A stretch of 64,000 nucleotides of DNA, taken from assembly GCA_009599575.1 (NCBI GenBank), contig VWND01000007.1:1311501-1375500 (forward strand), written 5' to 3'. Position 1 is the first letter of the stretch; the number at the start of each line of letters is the position of its first letter. A program made the position numbers and the translations under genes. The notes under the pieces are model-generated. The model worked only from the letters and a program-made list of their open reading frames with translations. It ran no database searches and was not told the origin of the DNA. This DNA is from Blumeriella jaapii (lineage: Eukaryota; Ascomycota; Leotiomycetes; Helotiales; Drepanopezizaceae). Positions 21,286 through 34,536 of the stretch are shown piece by piece.

Positions 21286-22745
21286 ATGAGGAGGATACCA
21301 CGGCCGAGGGCTCGCGCCCTGCGTTCCACGACAACTACCACGTCAAATCGACCTTTTTTTTGCCAAAGATGGTCTTCCTCTCTCAGCCAGAAGCCCGGAT
21401 CTTCCAGGTACGATACGTGATCTGGAGAGTCTTGCAGGGCGTCGCTGATGCTACACAGTGTACATTTCCCGGGCGCCATACACTCCCAGTTCTCCAACAC
21501 GCTGCAGTTCTACCAAACCCCCTCCCCGATCAACACGTACCGTGCCATGTCCCAGGACGGCGACATCGTCGACGCGGACTACACGCCCGAGCCTGACGCG
21601 CTGGCCCTGGAGCTCTACGAGAACATGCTGAAGGTGTCCATCATGGATGTGATTATGTTCGACGCGCAGAGACAGGGCAGGCTGAGTTTCTACATGACGG
21701 GCCAGGGCGAGGAGGGGACGTGTGTAGGCAGCGCTTCGGCGCTGGCGATGGAGGATGTGCTGTTCTGCCAGTATCGCGAGGCCGGCGTATTTGCGCAGCG
21801 GGGTTTCACGTTTGACGATTTCATGAGCCAGCTCTTTGCGAATGCGAAGGATGCAGGGAAGGGGAGGAACATGCCAGTCCATTACGGAAGCAAAGCTTTG
21901 AATATCGTAAGGCCACACCCCTCTCTCCCCCCCTCCAATATGTTAGATACCGCCATAACTGACGAGCCCAGCACACAATCTCCTCTCCACTAGCAACGCA
22001 GATTCCACAAGCTTCGGGAGCAGCCTACGCCCTCAAGATGCAGCGTCTCACCAACCCCAACATCCCGCCCCGAGTGGTGGCCTGCTACTTCGGCGAAGGC
22101 GCCGCAAGCGAAGGCGACTTCCACGCGGCCCTGAACATCGCAGCTACGCGTTCGTGTCCCGTCATCTTCATCTGCCGCAACAACGGGTACGCCATCAGCA
22201 CGCCCACCCTGGAGCAGTACCGGGGCGACGGCATTGCTAGCCGTGGCACCGGCTATGGAATCGACACGATCCGCGTTGACGGCAACGACATCTGGGCCGT
22301 GCGCGAAGTGACGAAACGAGCACGCGAGCGGGCGCTGAAGGACGGCGGGAGACCGGTGCTGATCGAAGCCATGAGCTACCGCATCTCGCATCACAGCACG
22401 AGCGACGACTCCTTTGCGTATCGCGCGAGGGTCGAGGTCGAGGATTGGAAGAGGAGGGACAACCCCATCACGCGGCTGCGGAAGTATCTGGAGAAGAAGG
22501 GGATCTGGGATGAGGAGAAGGAGAGCGCGGCGAGGGCGAGGATCCGAAAGGAAGTGCTAAAGGCGTTTGCGCGGGCCGAGAAGGAGAAAAAACCCCCGAT
22601 CAGGTCCATGTTCGAGGACATGTATGAGGAACTTACGCCCGAGACGAGAGAGCAGATGAGCGAGTTGAAGAGCATGATTGACCGGTATCCGGATGAGTAC
22701 GATGTTAGTGACTTTGAAGGGGGCAAGGAGAGTTTGGCACAGTAG
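21286..22745 (+). CDS. 2-oxoisovalerate dehydrogenase E1 alpha subunit, mitochondrial
   Basis: Thiamine-diphosphate subunit of branched-chain 2-oxo acid dehydrogenase, in the breakdown of Leu, Ile and Val. Three exons (21286-21407, 21459-21906, 21972-22745) give 447 aa. The N-terminus is a mitochondrial presequence rich in Arg, Ser and Thr ([17 protein letters not shown]). Conserved blocks: [27 protein letters not shown]-like [24 protein letters not shown] joined by splicing to [18 protein letters not shown], the ThDP motif [18 protein letters not shown]...[12 protein letters not shown], and [16 protein letters not shown], which contains the Ser that BCKDH kinase phosphorylates in mammals. 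Length and collinearity match the human subunit. Confidence 0.95.
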
Positions 22746-23020
22746 GCGAATGAAAACCCGATGGTGACGAACAACCATGATTTATTTCCCCAACATGAGA
22801 GAATCTACTCCTGCATTGAGGGTTCTGTTGAAGCCAAAAGTATCTATTAAAACGAACACATTGCACAGTGTATCATTGCCATGGTTAGTCTAACAAGAGT
22901 CTGCCATCTAGTGATACCTTCCCATCCGTACCATTTAACCCCACCGTATCCAAAATGCCGGATCAGCTCCACCAACTCCACAATCAAGACATCAATCATA
23001 CATGTCGACATATCCCATGA

Positions 23021-24715
23021 TCATTTCCTTTTGACAATACCCGTAACAAGCAGGAACCCGTTATTGCCCACACCTCCCACCTGGATCTTCCATCCCTCAC
23101 TGATCAACATCTTGCCAACCGCAGGCCCCAATTTCCCGCGGCCCCCAGTAGAATGATGACCGGCGCCCGTCACAATCTTGAAAGCAGGCACAAAAGCCCC
23201 TCCCCCATACGCTCGCTCCTCATCGCACTCATGCCACCACTGCGTGACCGCCTCACGACTAATCCTCACTGCGTCCTTGACACTTAAGCCGTGCAGATCC
23301 AGCTGAAGACGTGTGCTCTGGCTCGCCGCTAGGGCGTCCGCGGCGGCACTGGCGGCCGTCTTGACTTTGGCGTCGAGATCCCGACCGACTTGCGAGTAGT
23401 AGGCTGCGGCGCCACCCATCAGGGGATTCGACTTTCCTTTGCGGTACGCGGCTTGGGCTTGGGTGAAGGCTGTGGTTCTTGCCTGGGAGTATTCGGCTGT
23501 GACCTGGGCCGAACTGAGAACGTCGAGAGGTCGGTCTGTGTAGACTACGCTTTGTAACTTTGGCGTAGGTCTGGGCACGGGATCGATTTTGATAGGAGTG
23601 TGACGAAATTCGATTTGGATAGGCAGGCTGTTCGAAGTGGTGTGGGCAGCTAGTGCTTGAGCGAGCTCACGAGCATCGGCAACAGAGGGCTGGGTGATCT
23701 GAAGAAGGATCTCCAAATCAGTTGTCGAGACCGACGGAAACTCCCGATGAAGCTCGAACGCATTAGTTTGAAGAACTGGATCATCGAAGTCTATCTTCAT
23801 AGCTGCATGGGCTTCCATGATAGCCGCAATTGATGCACGAAGAGAGCCTCCATTCTTGTGATAGATGGAGCTGATTTGTTTTGGGGGAAAACCGGTCTTG
23901 TCAGATAGAAAATCGATGTCTTGCTTTCCCAAGTTCCATTTACTTTCCACAGGAGATCCCACAGACGAGCCGGTAGAGCTTGCTGGAGTGCTTTGATTGG
24001 CAGTGTTCCGGTTCTTCTTACCTTTGCCTTTGCCCTTCCGTTGCCGAGACGCAGACGCAACCTCACTCTCAGAGAACGCTTCGATCCCACGACGCCGGCT
24101 TCCACTCTCTTCGAGAAATGCCTGGGTCATTAGTTCATCGATAGCTTGACCAGCGTCCCACTTGCACTTTTTTAGAGTCCATGTGATATCAAAGGACTTT
24201 AGCGCCGGAAAGATCCCAATCAGTGCCTTCTCCTTCCCTGCCTCGTCCAGGCTGTCGAGCTCGCTGGAGAATGACGGGCATGAACCCTCCGGACTCTCTT
24301 GTCTATTGTTGCCTTCTAGATCCATGCCATCCAAATCGAGCGTCTGCAAATCTTGGGTTATGGATGTGCTGTCGGTCTGACTCTTGCGGTGGCTGGCACC
24401 CGAGCCCTCATCCTCGCCCTTTGAGCTTTCATTCTCAAGCGCAAAGTCGATCCCGCTGGCACCACTAGGGTCGAAACCAGAGCTCTCTTCTGCGCAAGCG
24501 GATGCCTTAAGGATATCGAGTGTCTGGCGGGCCTGCGACAGATCTATCGGGACGGATACGTCGTAATCGGAGAGGATCGCGAGAATGGTAGAGGTCTCGA
24601 TTGATTGAGAATACTCATCCTATATCTGCCCATTAGGACAAAGTCAAGGATCGAGGGTATAATTGCGGAAGAAGCATACAATCAGCTCGGCTTGAGTCCT
24701 TTCCATTACCGCCAT
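23021..24715 (-). CDS. CUE and Smr domain protein (Cue2-like)
   Basis: Two exons (24715-24680, 24619-23021) with a 60-nt intron give 544 aa. The N-terminal 12-residue exon MAVMERTQAELI joins DEYSQSIETSTILAILSDYD. A CUE-like ubiquitin-binding segment (ALIGIFPALKSFDITWTLKK, about residues 140-180) is followed by a basic linker, a second helical region with repeated Leu/Gln, and a C-terminal Smr nuclease domain from about residue 450 (LDLHGLSVKDAVR, KIVTGAGHHSTGGRGKLGPA). In yeast, the CUE-Smr protein Cue2 cuts mRNA at stalled ribosomes (no-go decay); the same role is inferred from the architecture. Converges on the E1 alpha gene (275 bp). Confidence 0.88.
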
Positions 24716-25355
24716 TCTCTCGCTGCGAATCGAGCGCAAAGCCGACAACTAAATTTTTTCAACTATGGTCTTCGTAGAATAGCCTCGGAGAGAGATTCGC
24801 TATAGGTTTGAGGATTTTGCTTTCGAGATTTGAAGGACATAGCGCGACGTGGTGTTTAGGAAAGGGAATGTCGTTCACCGTCCGTTTCCCTCGTGAAAAT
24901 GAATGCATACGTCATCGGGAATGACGGGAACGAGATCCGCAGACGCTAAATAACTTACCTAATGATAGCCGTAATCGATACATAATAATAACCGTAATCG
25001 ATACAACCTACAGCGACGACACGTTCAATTAAATCTGTAATTCTGGGAGAATAAGAATGGTTAGGGGGGATGAAAGTTCAATTCATCTATCTACGAATGT
25101 GCGAGGCTAAAAAGCAATCTTTCATGATGACCATCATCATTTGGTTCCACCTTGCGCCCAAACGACCTTTCCATGCAATTGGACGAACGATCCCAGGGCC
25201 GGAAAATGGCTGAGGGCTGAACAAGATGGAAGCAGGGGAATTCATGAATACATAAATGCGCAAAGGCAGCAGCACTGATGGCCGTGAAGTAAAGCTTCGA
25301 GGCCGAAAATCTTCGCTTAATTTTGCAAAGTCCAAACTCTTCAAGATCAGACCCC
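24716..25355. other. Intergenic region UFD4 3' end to CUE-Smr promoter
   Basis: 640 bp between two minus-strand genes. No gene. A 14-bp sequence CCGTAATCGATACA occurs twice, 23 bp apart (about 24969 and 24992). Confidence 0.45.
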
Positions 25356-28300
25356 TCACGATAGATGGAAAGCACCCTGTCCTTCCCTGATGGCAGTATT
25401 CATACGGCTTCTCATGACGTCTAAGTCGGTATAGTCTGGCAATTTCAGGTAGTTGACGCAAGTCATGACGCTGGGCAGGTAATCGTCAGATGTGTAGGGT
25501 GGCTCGCTTGGCTTGCAGACCACCGTGAACATGGGATTCAGTGACTTGAAGCCTGCCAAACATGTCAGCAGAGCATTGAATCGGTGATCAAAAAGAAGAC
25601 CGTACCTCCAATCGGAAGCTTAGGGCTACCCGTGGTGAACTGCAAGAAATCTCGTCGCTCTGGCAGTCAACTCGCTCATGGTCTGTAGCAAGTTTCTAAC
25701 ACTCTTGCTGTCCATGTTGAAGCCGTGGTCTGCCTTGATAGAGTCCAGGAGAGCTGACAGAGATCAGTGGCTGAAGGAACACTAGCGTTTGTGGGAGAAC
25801 TTACTTTCAAGTGACCAGTCTTCTTCGATGCGGCCAAACAACATCACCAATTCATCGGGTGTGAACGCACTCAATGCAGAGTAAGGGAAGACTTGCGTGA
25901 AGCCTGTTCTGAACGCATCGACTTGTCTCGCAACTCCGCTACCCAGAGTCATGTCAATGACTCGGTCCAAGTAGAGTTGAACGTTGTCAATCGTTACCGG
26001 AATGGACGATCCGTTGGGTAGCAGATCGATAGCATAGCCGGGAAGAGTAAAGTCGAGACCCAGGTCGTCGATTCTTATGCCATCAATCTCAAGTGCCTCT
26101 GCATTGGCGACTTTCTGAGCGGGGGTGAGATTGGGATTCTCGTCGATGGCCTTCTTCGCAACGGCATACTTCTTGATCAGCTTCAAGGAGGTCGCCAGTT
26201 GTGGATCCACCGTTTTTACGGCCCCAAGAGACGGCGATACGGTCTTCGATTCGTCACCGATACGGAAGAACGTAGGGTTAAAAGAGACGTCGATGATTCT
26301 AGAGTCAATCATCGATCTGGCGACAAACTTTCCGAGCATCTTGAAGAGGTGCAGAATTCGCTTGCCGTTCTCGTTGGATGCTTGTTCCTCGCTCATGGGT
26401 GCAGGAAAGAGACCTCGGGTTCCAAAAGCGTACTCATCTGCATCATTGGCCTCGGTCTCGCGCCACAGCTTGAGCTTCTTCTTGGAAAACTCCTTTGAGA
26501 CTGTCGAGTAGAACTCCAAGGTTGGTCCAAGGCCGGTTCCGACCTCCTCGAAATACTCAACCTCCAGGATACTCTGAGACGCACCGTAGAGTTCCATGAC
26601 TTTTAGTGCACTTTCCAAAATCTTAGATCTAGAAATTCGCACTTTTTGACGCTGTAGTCGGCCTAGGAATGGCTAACAAGGAAGTTAGCTTCAGGTTCAA
26701 CTAGGGAGATTTAGAAAGAGGAACGGAATGTTACACTGACTCGCTCATCACGATGACGATCACGGCGAGATTCGTCGGCAGACTGAGCGTTTTGCCATCT
26801 GGTCATAGATCGAGCATAGCCAAATGAGGTCGATTGTAGGAAGAGGTGACGAGTCTCGAACGGGAAGAGAAAAGGGTAGAGACGGGCCAGATCCTCGCTC
26901 CAGCTCGGTAGGCAATTGCTAGCGACAACGAGAGGCTCTTCAAGCTGTCTGTTGAGCTTAGCAGTGAGCTTTGTGTTGACAAACTGCGAAAGAGGCTCGG
27001 CATTAAGCTTCAACGTATCCTTGTTCTCGGCCAAAACGTCATCCAGATTCGCGTTCAGCGCATGAAGAATGTTGAGCAATCGCACAATGGAGGATGTAGC
27101 TGGGTATTTGTCCAAAGAAGCTGGGATGCCAGAAGCGTTGGTCTCTGTGGTGACTTCTGGGGCTTGTGAGAGGGAAGTGGGCTCAGGAGCTGGAGGGCCA
27201 GGAACACGCTTGAACTTAATTGGATGGACAGCCGACCAGACGCTTCTGCTGCTGCCATCATCCACGGTAGTGGAGGTGCTATGCACGGCCCGATAGATTG
27301 TAGTCTCGTTAGAGATGACTTTATCATCCAGACTAAATTCAATGTGCCAGTCTTGAGGAATAGCTTGAATGGCAGCAGCATACGACATGGGCCTGGATGA
27401 TGCGCTCGGTGTGGATGAAGCTGCTTGGGCAGCTGCGGCTTGGAGTGTCGACGCGCTGCGGGGATTGCTTCCTGGAACCTGCGATGGGGTGGCGACTCGC
27501 TCTCCAGTCTCCTTACGAGCGGTGACTTTGCCTCCCACAGCCACTTCAAGATTGACGGCCGTGGGGTCCACAAGCGGCTCATCTTCCATCTCATCTTCCA
27601 AGTCACCAACGATAGCGTCTAGAGCAGCACTGTCTTCCATGTCCTCATCCTCAGTGAGTTGTCGCTCGTCGGCGCACTCCAAAGCACTTGCCAGACTGTC
27701 CTCTTCTTGCATTGCAGGAGGGGCTGGTGTCTCTGGCAGGGCTTGACGTCTGGCAGACCGACGAGCACTGGTCTTTTCCTTAGGAGTGGCGCTCGTCGAA
27801 GGCTCATCAGCAGCCGAAAGTGCCGCGGCAGTCTTGGATTTCGATTTGCGAGAGCCTCGAGATGCAGTCGGAGGGGCGCTGGGTGTGGCTGCATTCGCAG
27901 AGGCTAACCCACGTTCCAAAAGACGACTTTGGGCTGCGGAGGCGTACGGATTGGGCATGCCCGCTGCAGCAAGAGCAGCCAAAGCATTGGTAATACCCTC
28001 TCTTCTCGACACTCGGGGCGGACGCTCTGAAAGGCTAATTCTGGGACGGAGATAGTCATCGAGAGCCTTGAAAGTTGCGATGGCATGAATAGAGACCATG
28101 ATGTTCTGATACATTTTTGGAATTTCAGAATCATCGCCTGCGACAAGCTTCAAGCGAATCTGCTTAGCCAACATTGATGCCGCACTGCTTCGATTTCCAT
28201 CAAAGGTGTTTTGATGAACAGTAAAAACCTCAAAATGCTCTGAACGACTCAAGAGGTCTTGCAATTTATGGACGAGGATGCTGAAGGGTGTAGCAGGGGA

Positions 28301-31241
28301 CTCAGCGCTTGTAGTCTTGGGCTTGTTGGCAACAGTTCGGCCCATGAAGACTTCCAGAAAAGCTGAACGAGCACTGTTGCTGAGATTTTGATCCGGGTTG
28401 TTGAACACGTCGAGCAAGACTCGGACGACCTCAGAATTGAGCAATTCAGCACTGGTGACACTATCTAACACATCGCCATCGAAGGATTCGGCAAGTGTAC
28501 TAAAAAGCTCAAAGCCATCGCCGGGTTTTCCATGAAGATAATGAGCTTCGATATCCGATGCCAGCCCTTGCAGGTTGGTCAATATCTTAGTGGCTTTCTT
28601 CTTCAACCCCTTACTACTCTTTTCGTTTTCGTGAACATCCAGGAACTTTTGGGCTCGCAAGGCAATGAGCTGCTGCATGGTGGTAGGATCTGTTGGGAGT
28701 CGGTGTGGTGGTCCGTCGAGGGACATCGTAGATCCCCGAGAACTAGGAGATGGGCTGATGTCATCTTGGTTATCCTCGTTATCATTATCGTTGTCTTCAT
28801 CGTGATCCTCATCCGACGAATCATCTTCGTCAAGCCCTTGTGCACGGCCAGCCTTCTCAGATACTTTTCCGGTCGTACTTGCTGCAGAAGGATCCGCAAC
28901 TTCAATGGCTGCTGGGGTTTCGTCGGCCACAGGTTTATCATTCTCTGTTACCGTAGCAAGTTTCGCAATCTCGGTGATGACTCCCTCGCGGTAGAACTGA
29001 TAGCGGTAGATGTCATCAAGGCGAGCCAGTAGCAATTCCGCTGCTTGTAAAGCATAATTTACCAGGCTGGGGTGGTCTTGCTGGGACAAAATTGCGGCAA
29101 GAAAAGAGGCGTACGGAACCGATCGAAGTGCTTCCATCAAGATTTCTTTGTCAAGATTGGATAGCATCTTGATCTGGGCCGTCAGTACTTTCTGTCGTAC
29201 ACTTAAATTGACGGTGCTCGAAAATGCATCCGTTAACGTCGGGAACAGGATAACGGCGAATCTCTTCACTTGGTCTCTGCATCCTCCGAGAAGTTCGAGG
29301 CGCTTCTCATTTGAAGACTTCTTCTTGGGGTTCGACGGAGATGCAGCAGCAGCACATGAGGCATCTGCTACCAAGAGGTCTTCGACGGTCATACCAGATT
29401 CTCTAGGCATGCCGGGTAGCAACTCGCAGATGACGTTGAGAGTTTCGATGACTTGTTCCCGAGGTCTGTGGATCAGTGCTTGCATAACCACTATGCTGTC
29501 TAGCTTCGAAGATCCATCGTCCGTTGCATCCGGGGGAGATACGCCCGTCAAGATCTGGTATAGGGTCTCGACGACATTCATCTTGAACAGCTCAGCAGAT
29601 AGTCTTGCACTGGCTTTTGCCGTAAACGCCAGAACTCTCAAAAACTGTGTGTGGATACTGGGTCCAATGAGGTTTGTGGTGCCTGGTAACAACAGTCGAA
29701 GAACAGCCTTGAGCAGGTCGGTACTGACAAGTTCTTCTAGCTTGCTAGGGTGGTAACGGAAACTCTCGACCACTCGTGAAACACAAAGAGAGGCTTGTTC
29801 AACAACCTTTTGGTCGCTCGAGCTGAGCACGTTCAGCAAAATGGGCATCACATCCTTGATGACGGTGAAGGACTCCTCGGGGATGTTTCGACAGCAATTG
29901 GCAGCTGTCGTCACAGCCGTTCTTTGCGTACTTGTAGCGAAGAAATCTAGATATGTCAAGCAAGCAGTCAAGCCCCCCTCACGAACAATAGATGAGGGGT
30001 ATTCAACTGAGATCTTTTCGAGAGTCTGAAGCAAAATGTCAGTCGAGGTCCAAATCTTGCTAGGACAGGGGAAGCCTACGCTCAATGCCTGCTCAGCCAA
30101 ATCAATGAAGTGGATTTCCAATAGCTTCGCACAGAGAACCGGAACAGCACCTCCGTAGACCACATTAGCCGTACTCGCGGGCAAAGCTTCCATCAAGTTT
30201 GCAAGGCATCGGCAGGCAAGGAGCATCATCTCGGGGTTCTCCTCTCCGAAATCAGAAGGCTGCATGAGCGCAACGAGTTCCTTGACAAAAGCGTCGGGGG
30301 AGAAGTGTCCAGAGAGGTTGTCTTCTGTGGATACCAGCAGGATCTCAGATAGCTCTTGAAGTGCGATCAGTTGTACTGATGGGTCGTCCTTCTGCTTCAA
30401 ATTGTTCAGGATATCCCGCAATCTCGTAGAGACCCCAGACATCATGCCACTCAAGGCTCTCAGTGTACTCGACAGTCCATGAGGAGGCCCGCCTGGTCCA
30501 CCAAATCCTCCGAATGGGTCATCGTCATCATCCTGCTCGTCGTAATGATGGGCCATGTCTTCATCGTCATTCTCGTCGCTACCTTCGTCATCGGCGGGGG
30601 GAGGAGGAGGAGGCTTATCGTTTAGGCTGTGGTCTGCGTTCACGCCCTCGTGCGCGCTACCAGATGCTTTCTTCGATCGACGACCGGAACTCGGAGTCGC
30701 CGCTGTATCTACGTTTGAGCGTGTTAGGTCTGCCGCAGATGGTTTTGCCATGCGGAGCGACAAACCTTGACCACTCTTCTGTTTCCTGGATGATTTGCGT
30801 TTTGATGAGCCCGTGACGGTTGCGGGGGGATCGTTGGAGGGACCGGGAGAACCACTAAGATCTGGTCAGCACCCGACGAGATATCTGCGATGCGGAGCTG
30901 CCCTACCCAGGACTCGACATCACCGCAGGCGTCTTTCCCTTCTTTCGGCGTGACGGAACCGTTTCTTTGAGAGCCGAGGGAGCAGAGGGCGCAGGCGGGG
31001 CTGTGACTGTATCCACGACCTTCTGGCGCTTGGGACGTCTGCCGGACGATGACTTTGCGGGTGTCGATTCGGGGGGCTGGCTCGTCTCTCTCGCGGCAGC
31101 TTTGCGTTTTCTCGCCGACGGGGGCGGGGGGACAGGTTGGGTCGGGGCCGTGGCGGACGCTCCTGCAGAGGCAGCAGGCAAGTCGGAAGAGCTGGCTGCC
31201 TTGGATGCCGCTCTGGTGATTCTGCTATTTGAAGGAGGCAT
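25356..31241 (-). CDS. UFD4: HECT-type E3 ubiquitin ligase, Ufd4/TRIP12 family (apparent +1 frame break)
   Basis: Ligase of the ubiquitin-fusion-degradation and N-degron pathways. Exons 31241-30907, 30854-26737, 26662-25805, 25753-25606 and 25552-25356 give about 1,884 aa. The N-terminus is basic and Ala/Pro-rich, then an acidic stretch (DDEGSDENDDEDMAH) and an armadillo-like region (TRLRDILNNLKQKDDPSVQL, CLANLMEAL). The HECT domain starts near RQKVRISRSKILESALKVM and ends GQGAFHLS; the catalytic Cys is in SVMTCVNYLKLPDY (codon 25460-25458). Exon lengths sum to 5,656, one base over a multiple of three. The break lies at about 25655-25665: MSELTA in one frame, ERRDFLQFTTGSPKLPIGG in the next. 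As written, the chain would stop before the catalytic Cys. An assembly indel is the likeliest cause. Confidence 0.9.
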
Positions 31242-34200
31242 GAGTACGAGTACTATGTGTGTTTTGGTCTGCGGTGGGCCTGCGGATTCTTTGAACAGGC
31301 TGACGCAGGTCGTCGGGAAGAAAAGGTGGGTTCTGTAGGTGAAGGGTCTTGAAAATGAGGAAGAGGGCGCGGTTCAGATGTACCTGGACGAAGTTATGCC
31401 TGAGTTGCTAGCTGCGGGAACAGAGCTGCGTGAATCCATTCGGTTCACGCCATCTAAGTCGGCGGGAGGGGGTTTGGGGGGAGGGGGGGTGTGTGAGTGT
31501 GAGCGTGTGTGTGTGGTGTGTGTGTGTGTGGGTGAGTGGTGAGTGGTGAGTGAGGGTGTGAGGGTGTGAGGGTGTGTGGGTGGGTGGGTGCGAGAGAGGG
31601 AGAGTGTGTGATTATGATGTTGTGATGGTGGAGGGAGGAAGGGTGGGTGGGTGAATGTTGGAGAGGTGAGGTTGAGGTTGAGGTTGTGGAAGAAGTGGAA
31701 GTGGTGGTCGAGTGAGAGAGGGACTTTGATAGAGTGACGGCCGGGAGGCTCAAGTGGATGCCCTGGTCGGTCGCTCTTCGCTTGCTGCGTTAGCGCCGCA
31801 GCCGCGATAAAGGGTCTTGCTTGTATGATGTTATGGTTATGATGGCCGACCTACATAAGTACCTTCAGACCCCAGGTTCCTCAGAGCTTGGGTATACATA
31901 CCTTATGTACTTACAGTACTCGTCAGTCCCTTGCTTCTGTGTCCTGGTCGCCGGGCTCGAACATGTACAGTACCGTACAGTCCAGACAGGACTTGGGTGC
32001 TCGAATCCCCGGAACATCCTCGCACGGTACGGAACGTGTCCAAAGAAACCTCCATGTTTTCACGTTTGGGAGTAGATTACCAAAACCTCCCTTCTCTAGG
32101 CTACTGACACGGACTTTCTAAACCACGTCCGCGAAGATGAAGTTGGCATGATCTTGCTCATCGCACAGATCGACGCCTTTGCCTCGCAAGTTGAAGCTTT
32201 GCCGAGGCGAGCCCGCGCGGAAAGTCATACACGGTTACACTACCTGCTTCGGCACTGCTCGCAGAGAAAACAAACGAGCATGTCTTGATCTTGTATCTGA
32301 GGCACTGAGTCGGTCAAGTCTCGTACGTTCTTGAAACTCCCGAATCAGGCTGACGTGACCTTGAATCAAGGCATTTTTGAAGCTCTCTCCAAACAGAAGC
32401 TCGCCTCCGACGCCAAATCGGTATGCACAATCGTATCCTTAATACGTGCCAAACCGCCCTTGACCGCTGTAGAATGCCGAGATCATGATGGAATTGTCGC
32501 CATCTCTCCAAATCCGACTTTCAAGGACCCAGCTCGCGAGACCCTCAGATTGGCTCTGTGTACGGGTCTGGAAGGCGGCAGCTTCCCGTCCTTGGTATCT
32601 TGGTGATCCGCAATAGCAAACGGGGCAGTCTTGGCTGCGTTGCGCCGCTCCCATCAGGTTCGAGAATACTGTTCATGCAAACATAGCAAATCTTCGGAAA
32701 CGCTCTATCAATCTCGAACCATAGATGTACCATGGATCTGAATTGGGTGGGCTTATTCGGTAACGGCCCCTGCGTCTCTGATGGCGACTTGTTTCAACGA
32801 CCAGGCTTGATGATTTAGATACATGGGACGGGTATGATGTGTTGAGATCGTAAATGTGATGGCGCAAGATGTAACACCCACCAGGGCTGTAGAGTTCCTC
32901 GCTATGACCCGCAAGTTAATCGTGCTAGGTTCCTGATTTAGACGCGAAATGCATGCTTAAATGGGCGTTTCTCCGCTGCTATGCCTGGATAAAGTGTAGG
33001 CTTGAAGACTTTGTACTGTACAATTGGCCTTGGTACACTTTGAGAGACTGAATGGTCGTACTCGCAACCGTATGCTCTCAAGATTCATCTGCGTAAGCTC
33101 GCCGAATGACGTTCTGGAAGTTCCTCGGCGTTACAGCAGTGTGATGTTCATCCAAAATCTCTGCAAGTCCATCATCGCGAGGAAGATGTTAGCGTAGAAC
33201 TGATTGTGTCACTGTAGTTGACATGACAGGAATTGGCTGATTTGAAGCAAAGGCAGCCATCACCTGCGAAAGGTACACAGATCTAACACCGAGCAAGTAG
33301 AGCAGGCAAGAAGCGAGGAGATTTGTTGACATTGAATCGATCACCTTCGGTGCGAAGTCATCAATGAGTCCAACTCAAGACCACAACTTGCACTGGAACA
33401 TTTGAGATGTCGCGGCCTACAAAAGCGCATACAGAGTAGCCAGTAGGCCTGCGGAATGCGGAAGCTCGAAACTCCTTTTTGTTTGGGGAACTCCAGAGAA
33501 TATGTTACATTTCAACACTGCAATGTCCTCGGACTATCTGGGACATTGAGACACTTGCGACTTGCAACAAAGTCTCCCGCATAATCTGCGAAGCGGCATG
33601 GAGCGCTCTGAACCACCCAAAGACCTTACTAGTGATCGATATCAGAATTTCCCAAGGTGGCTGGGGACATATTGAAACGGTTGCGACGTGCAACAAAACC
33701 TCATCACTTCAGTAGGCCTAGCACATACGCCTCTCGTGGGTAGGCTGGTGCAGTTGAAACAACTTCACTATGGAAAACTCGCACGCAAGAAACTCGAGCC
33801 GTGTTTGCGAAGGCTTTCTGTGACGAAATGGCCACTGGCACATTGCCGAGTTCGCCACCACCCAGCGAAAAACAAGACCACAGGGAACTCTTCGTCTTTG
33901 CTAGCCACGACTGTCTCGTTTGCGAGTCTCGGTCAGATCTGGTACTGTGCCAGCCGCGGCCTCGACAGCTGTGATACATGGCATGTCTGCTGACTCGAGC
34001 CTTGGTTCGTCACAGATAAACCGATGCCTGGTTTGATTGGGCTTGGGACCGTGGATTGTACTGTACCTTGAAGGAATCTACTTGGATCAATGGACCGATT
34101 GCGCTCTCGAGATACCGAGATCAGATTGTCTGTCGTAGAGACGAGAAGATCGAATGCAAGCGACCAAGTCTAAATGTACTTATCAGTAGTACAGTACCAG

Positions 34201-34536
34201 GTACAATATGACAGTAAGTGCTGATAGTGAGCCATCGGAAAAAGGCGCGGCCCGTTCTAACGTCCATGCGTGATGACGGATGGCACCTGCACTCTCGACT
34301 GGCTGTGGCTGTGCCCGCGCCTGGCCGGTGTCACAGGCTTCCTTCTTAACAAGACAACACCACAACAGCACATCAACTCAACAACATAACTCCGCAACCC
34401 CCGCCTATCTCCAGCGTACCATGATCGGCATCTTGGCCACCGAGGAATAAACAACAGTCATCTCTGATCTGACATACAACTGTCCCGACGACGGCGACGA
34501 CGACGACCGCCTGCAACCCAGGCCGAGGTTTCCAAG
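31242..34536. other. 3.3-kb divergent intergenic region UFD4 / NPC1
   Basis: No supportable gene. It begins with a GT/GGGT-rich low-complexity stretch (about 31475-31700) next to UFD4. It contains four copies of the 9-mer GTACTGTAC or its complement (31975, 33013, 34058, 34189) and a diverged 35-bp direct repeat (about 33538-33575 and 33664-33702). The final 150 bp form the NPC1 promoter. Confidence 0.5.
31475..31700 (+). repeat. GT/GAGT-rich low-complexity tract
   Basis: TGTG, GAGTGGT and GGTGGG microrepeats in the UFD4 upstream region (CA/CT-rich on the UFD4 sense strand). Confidence 0.75.
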
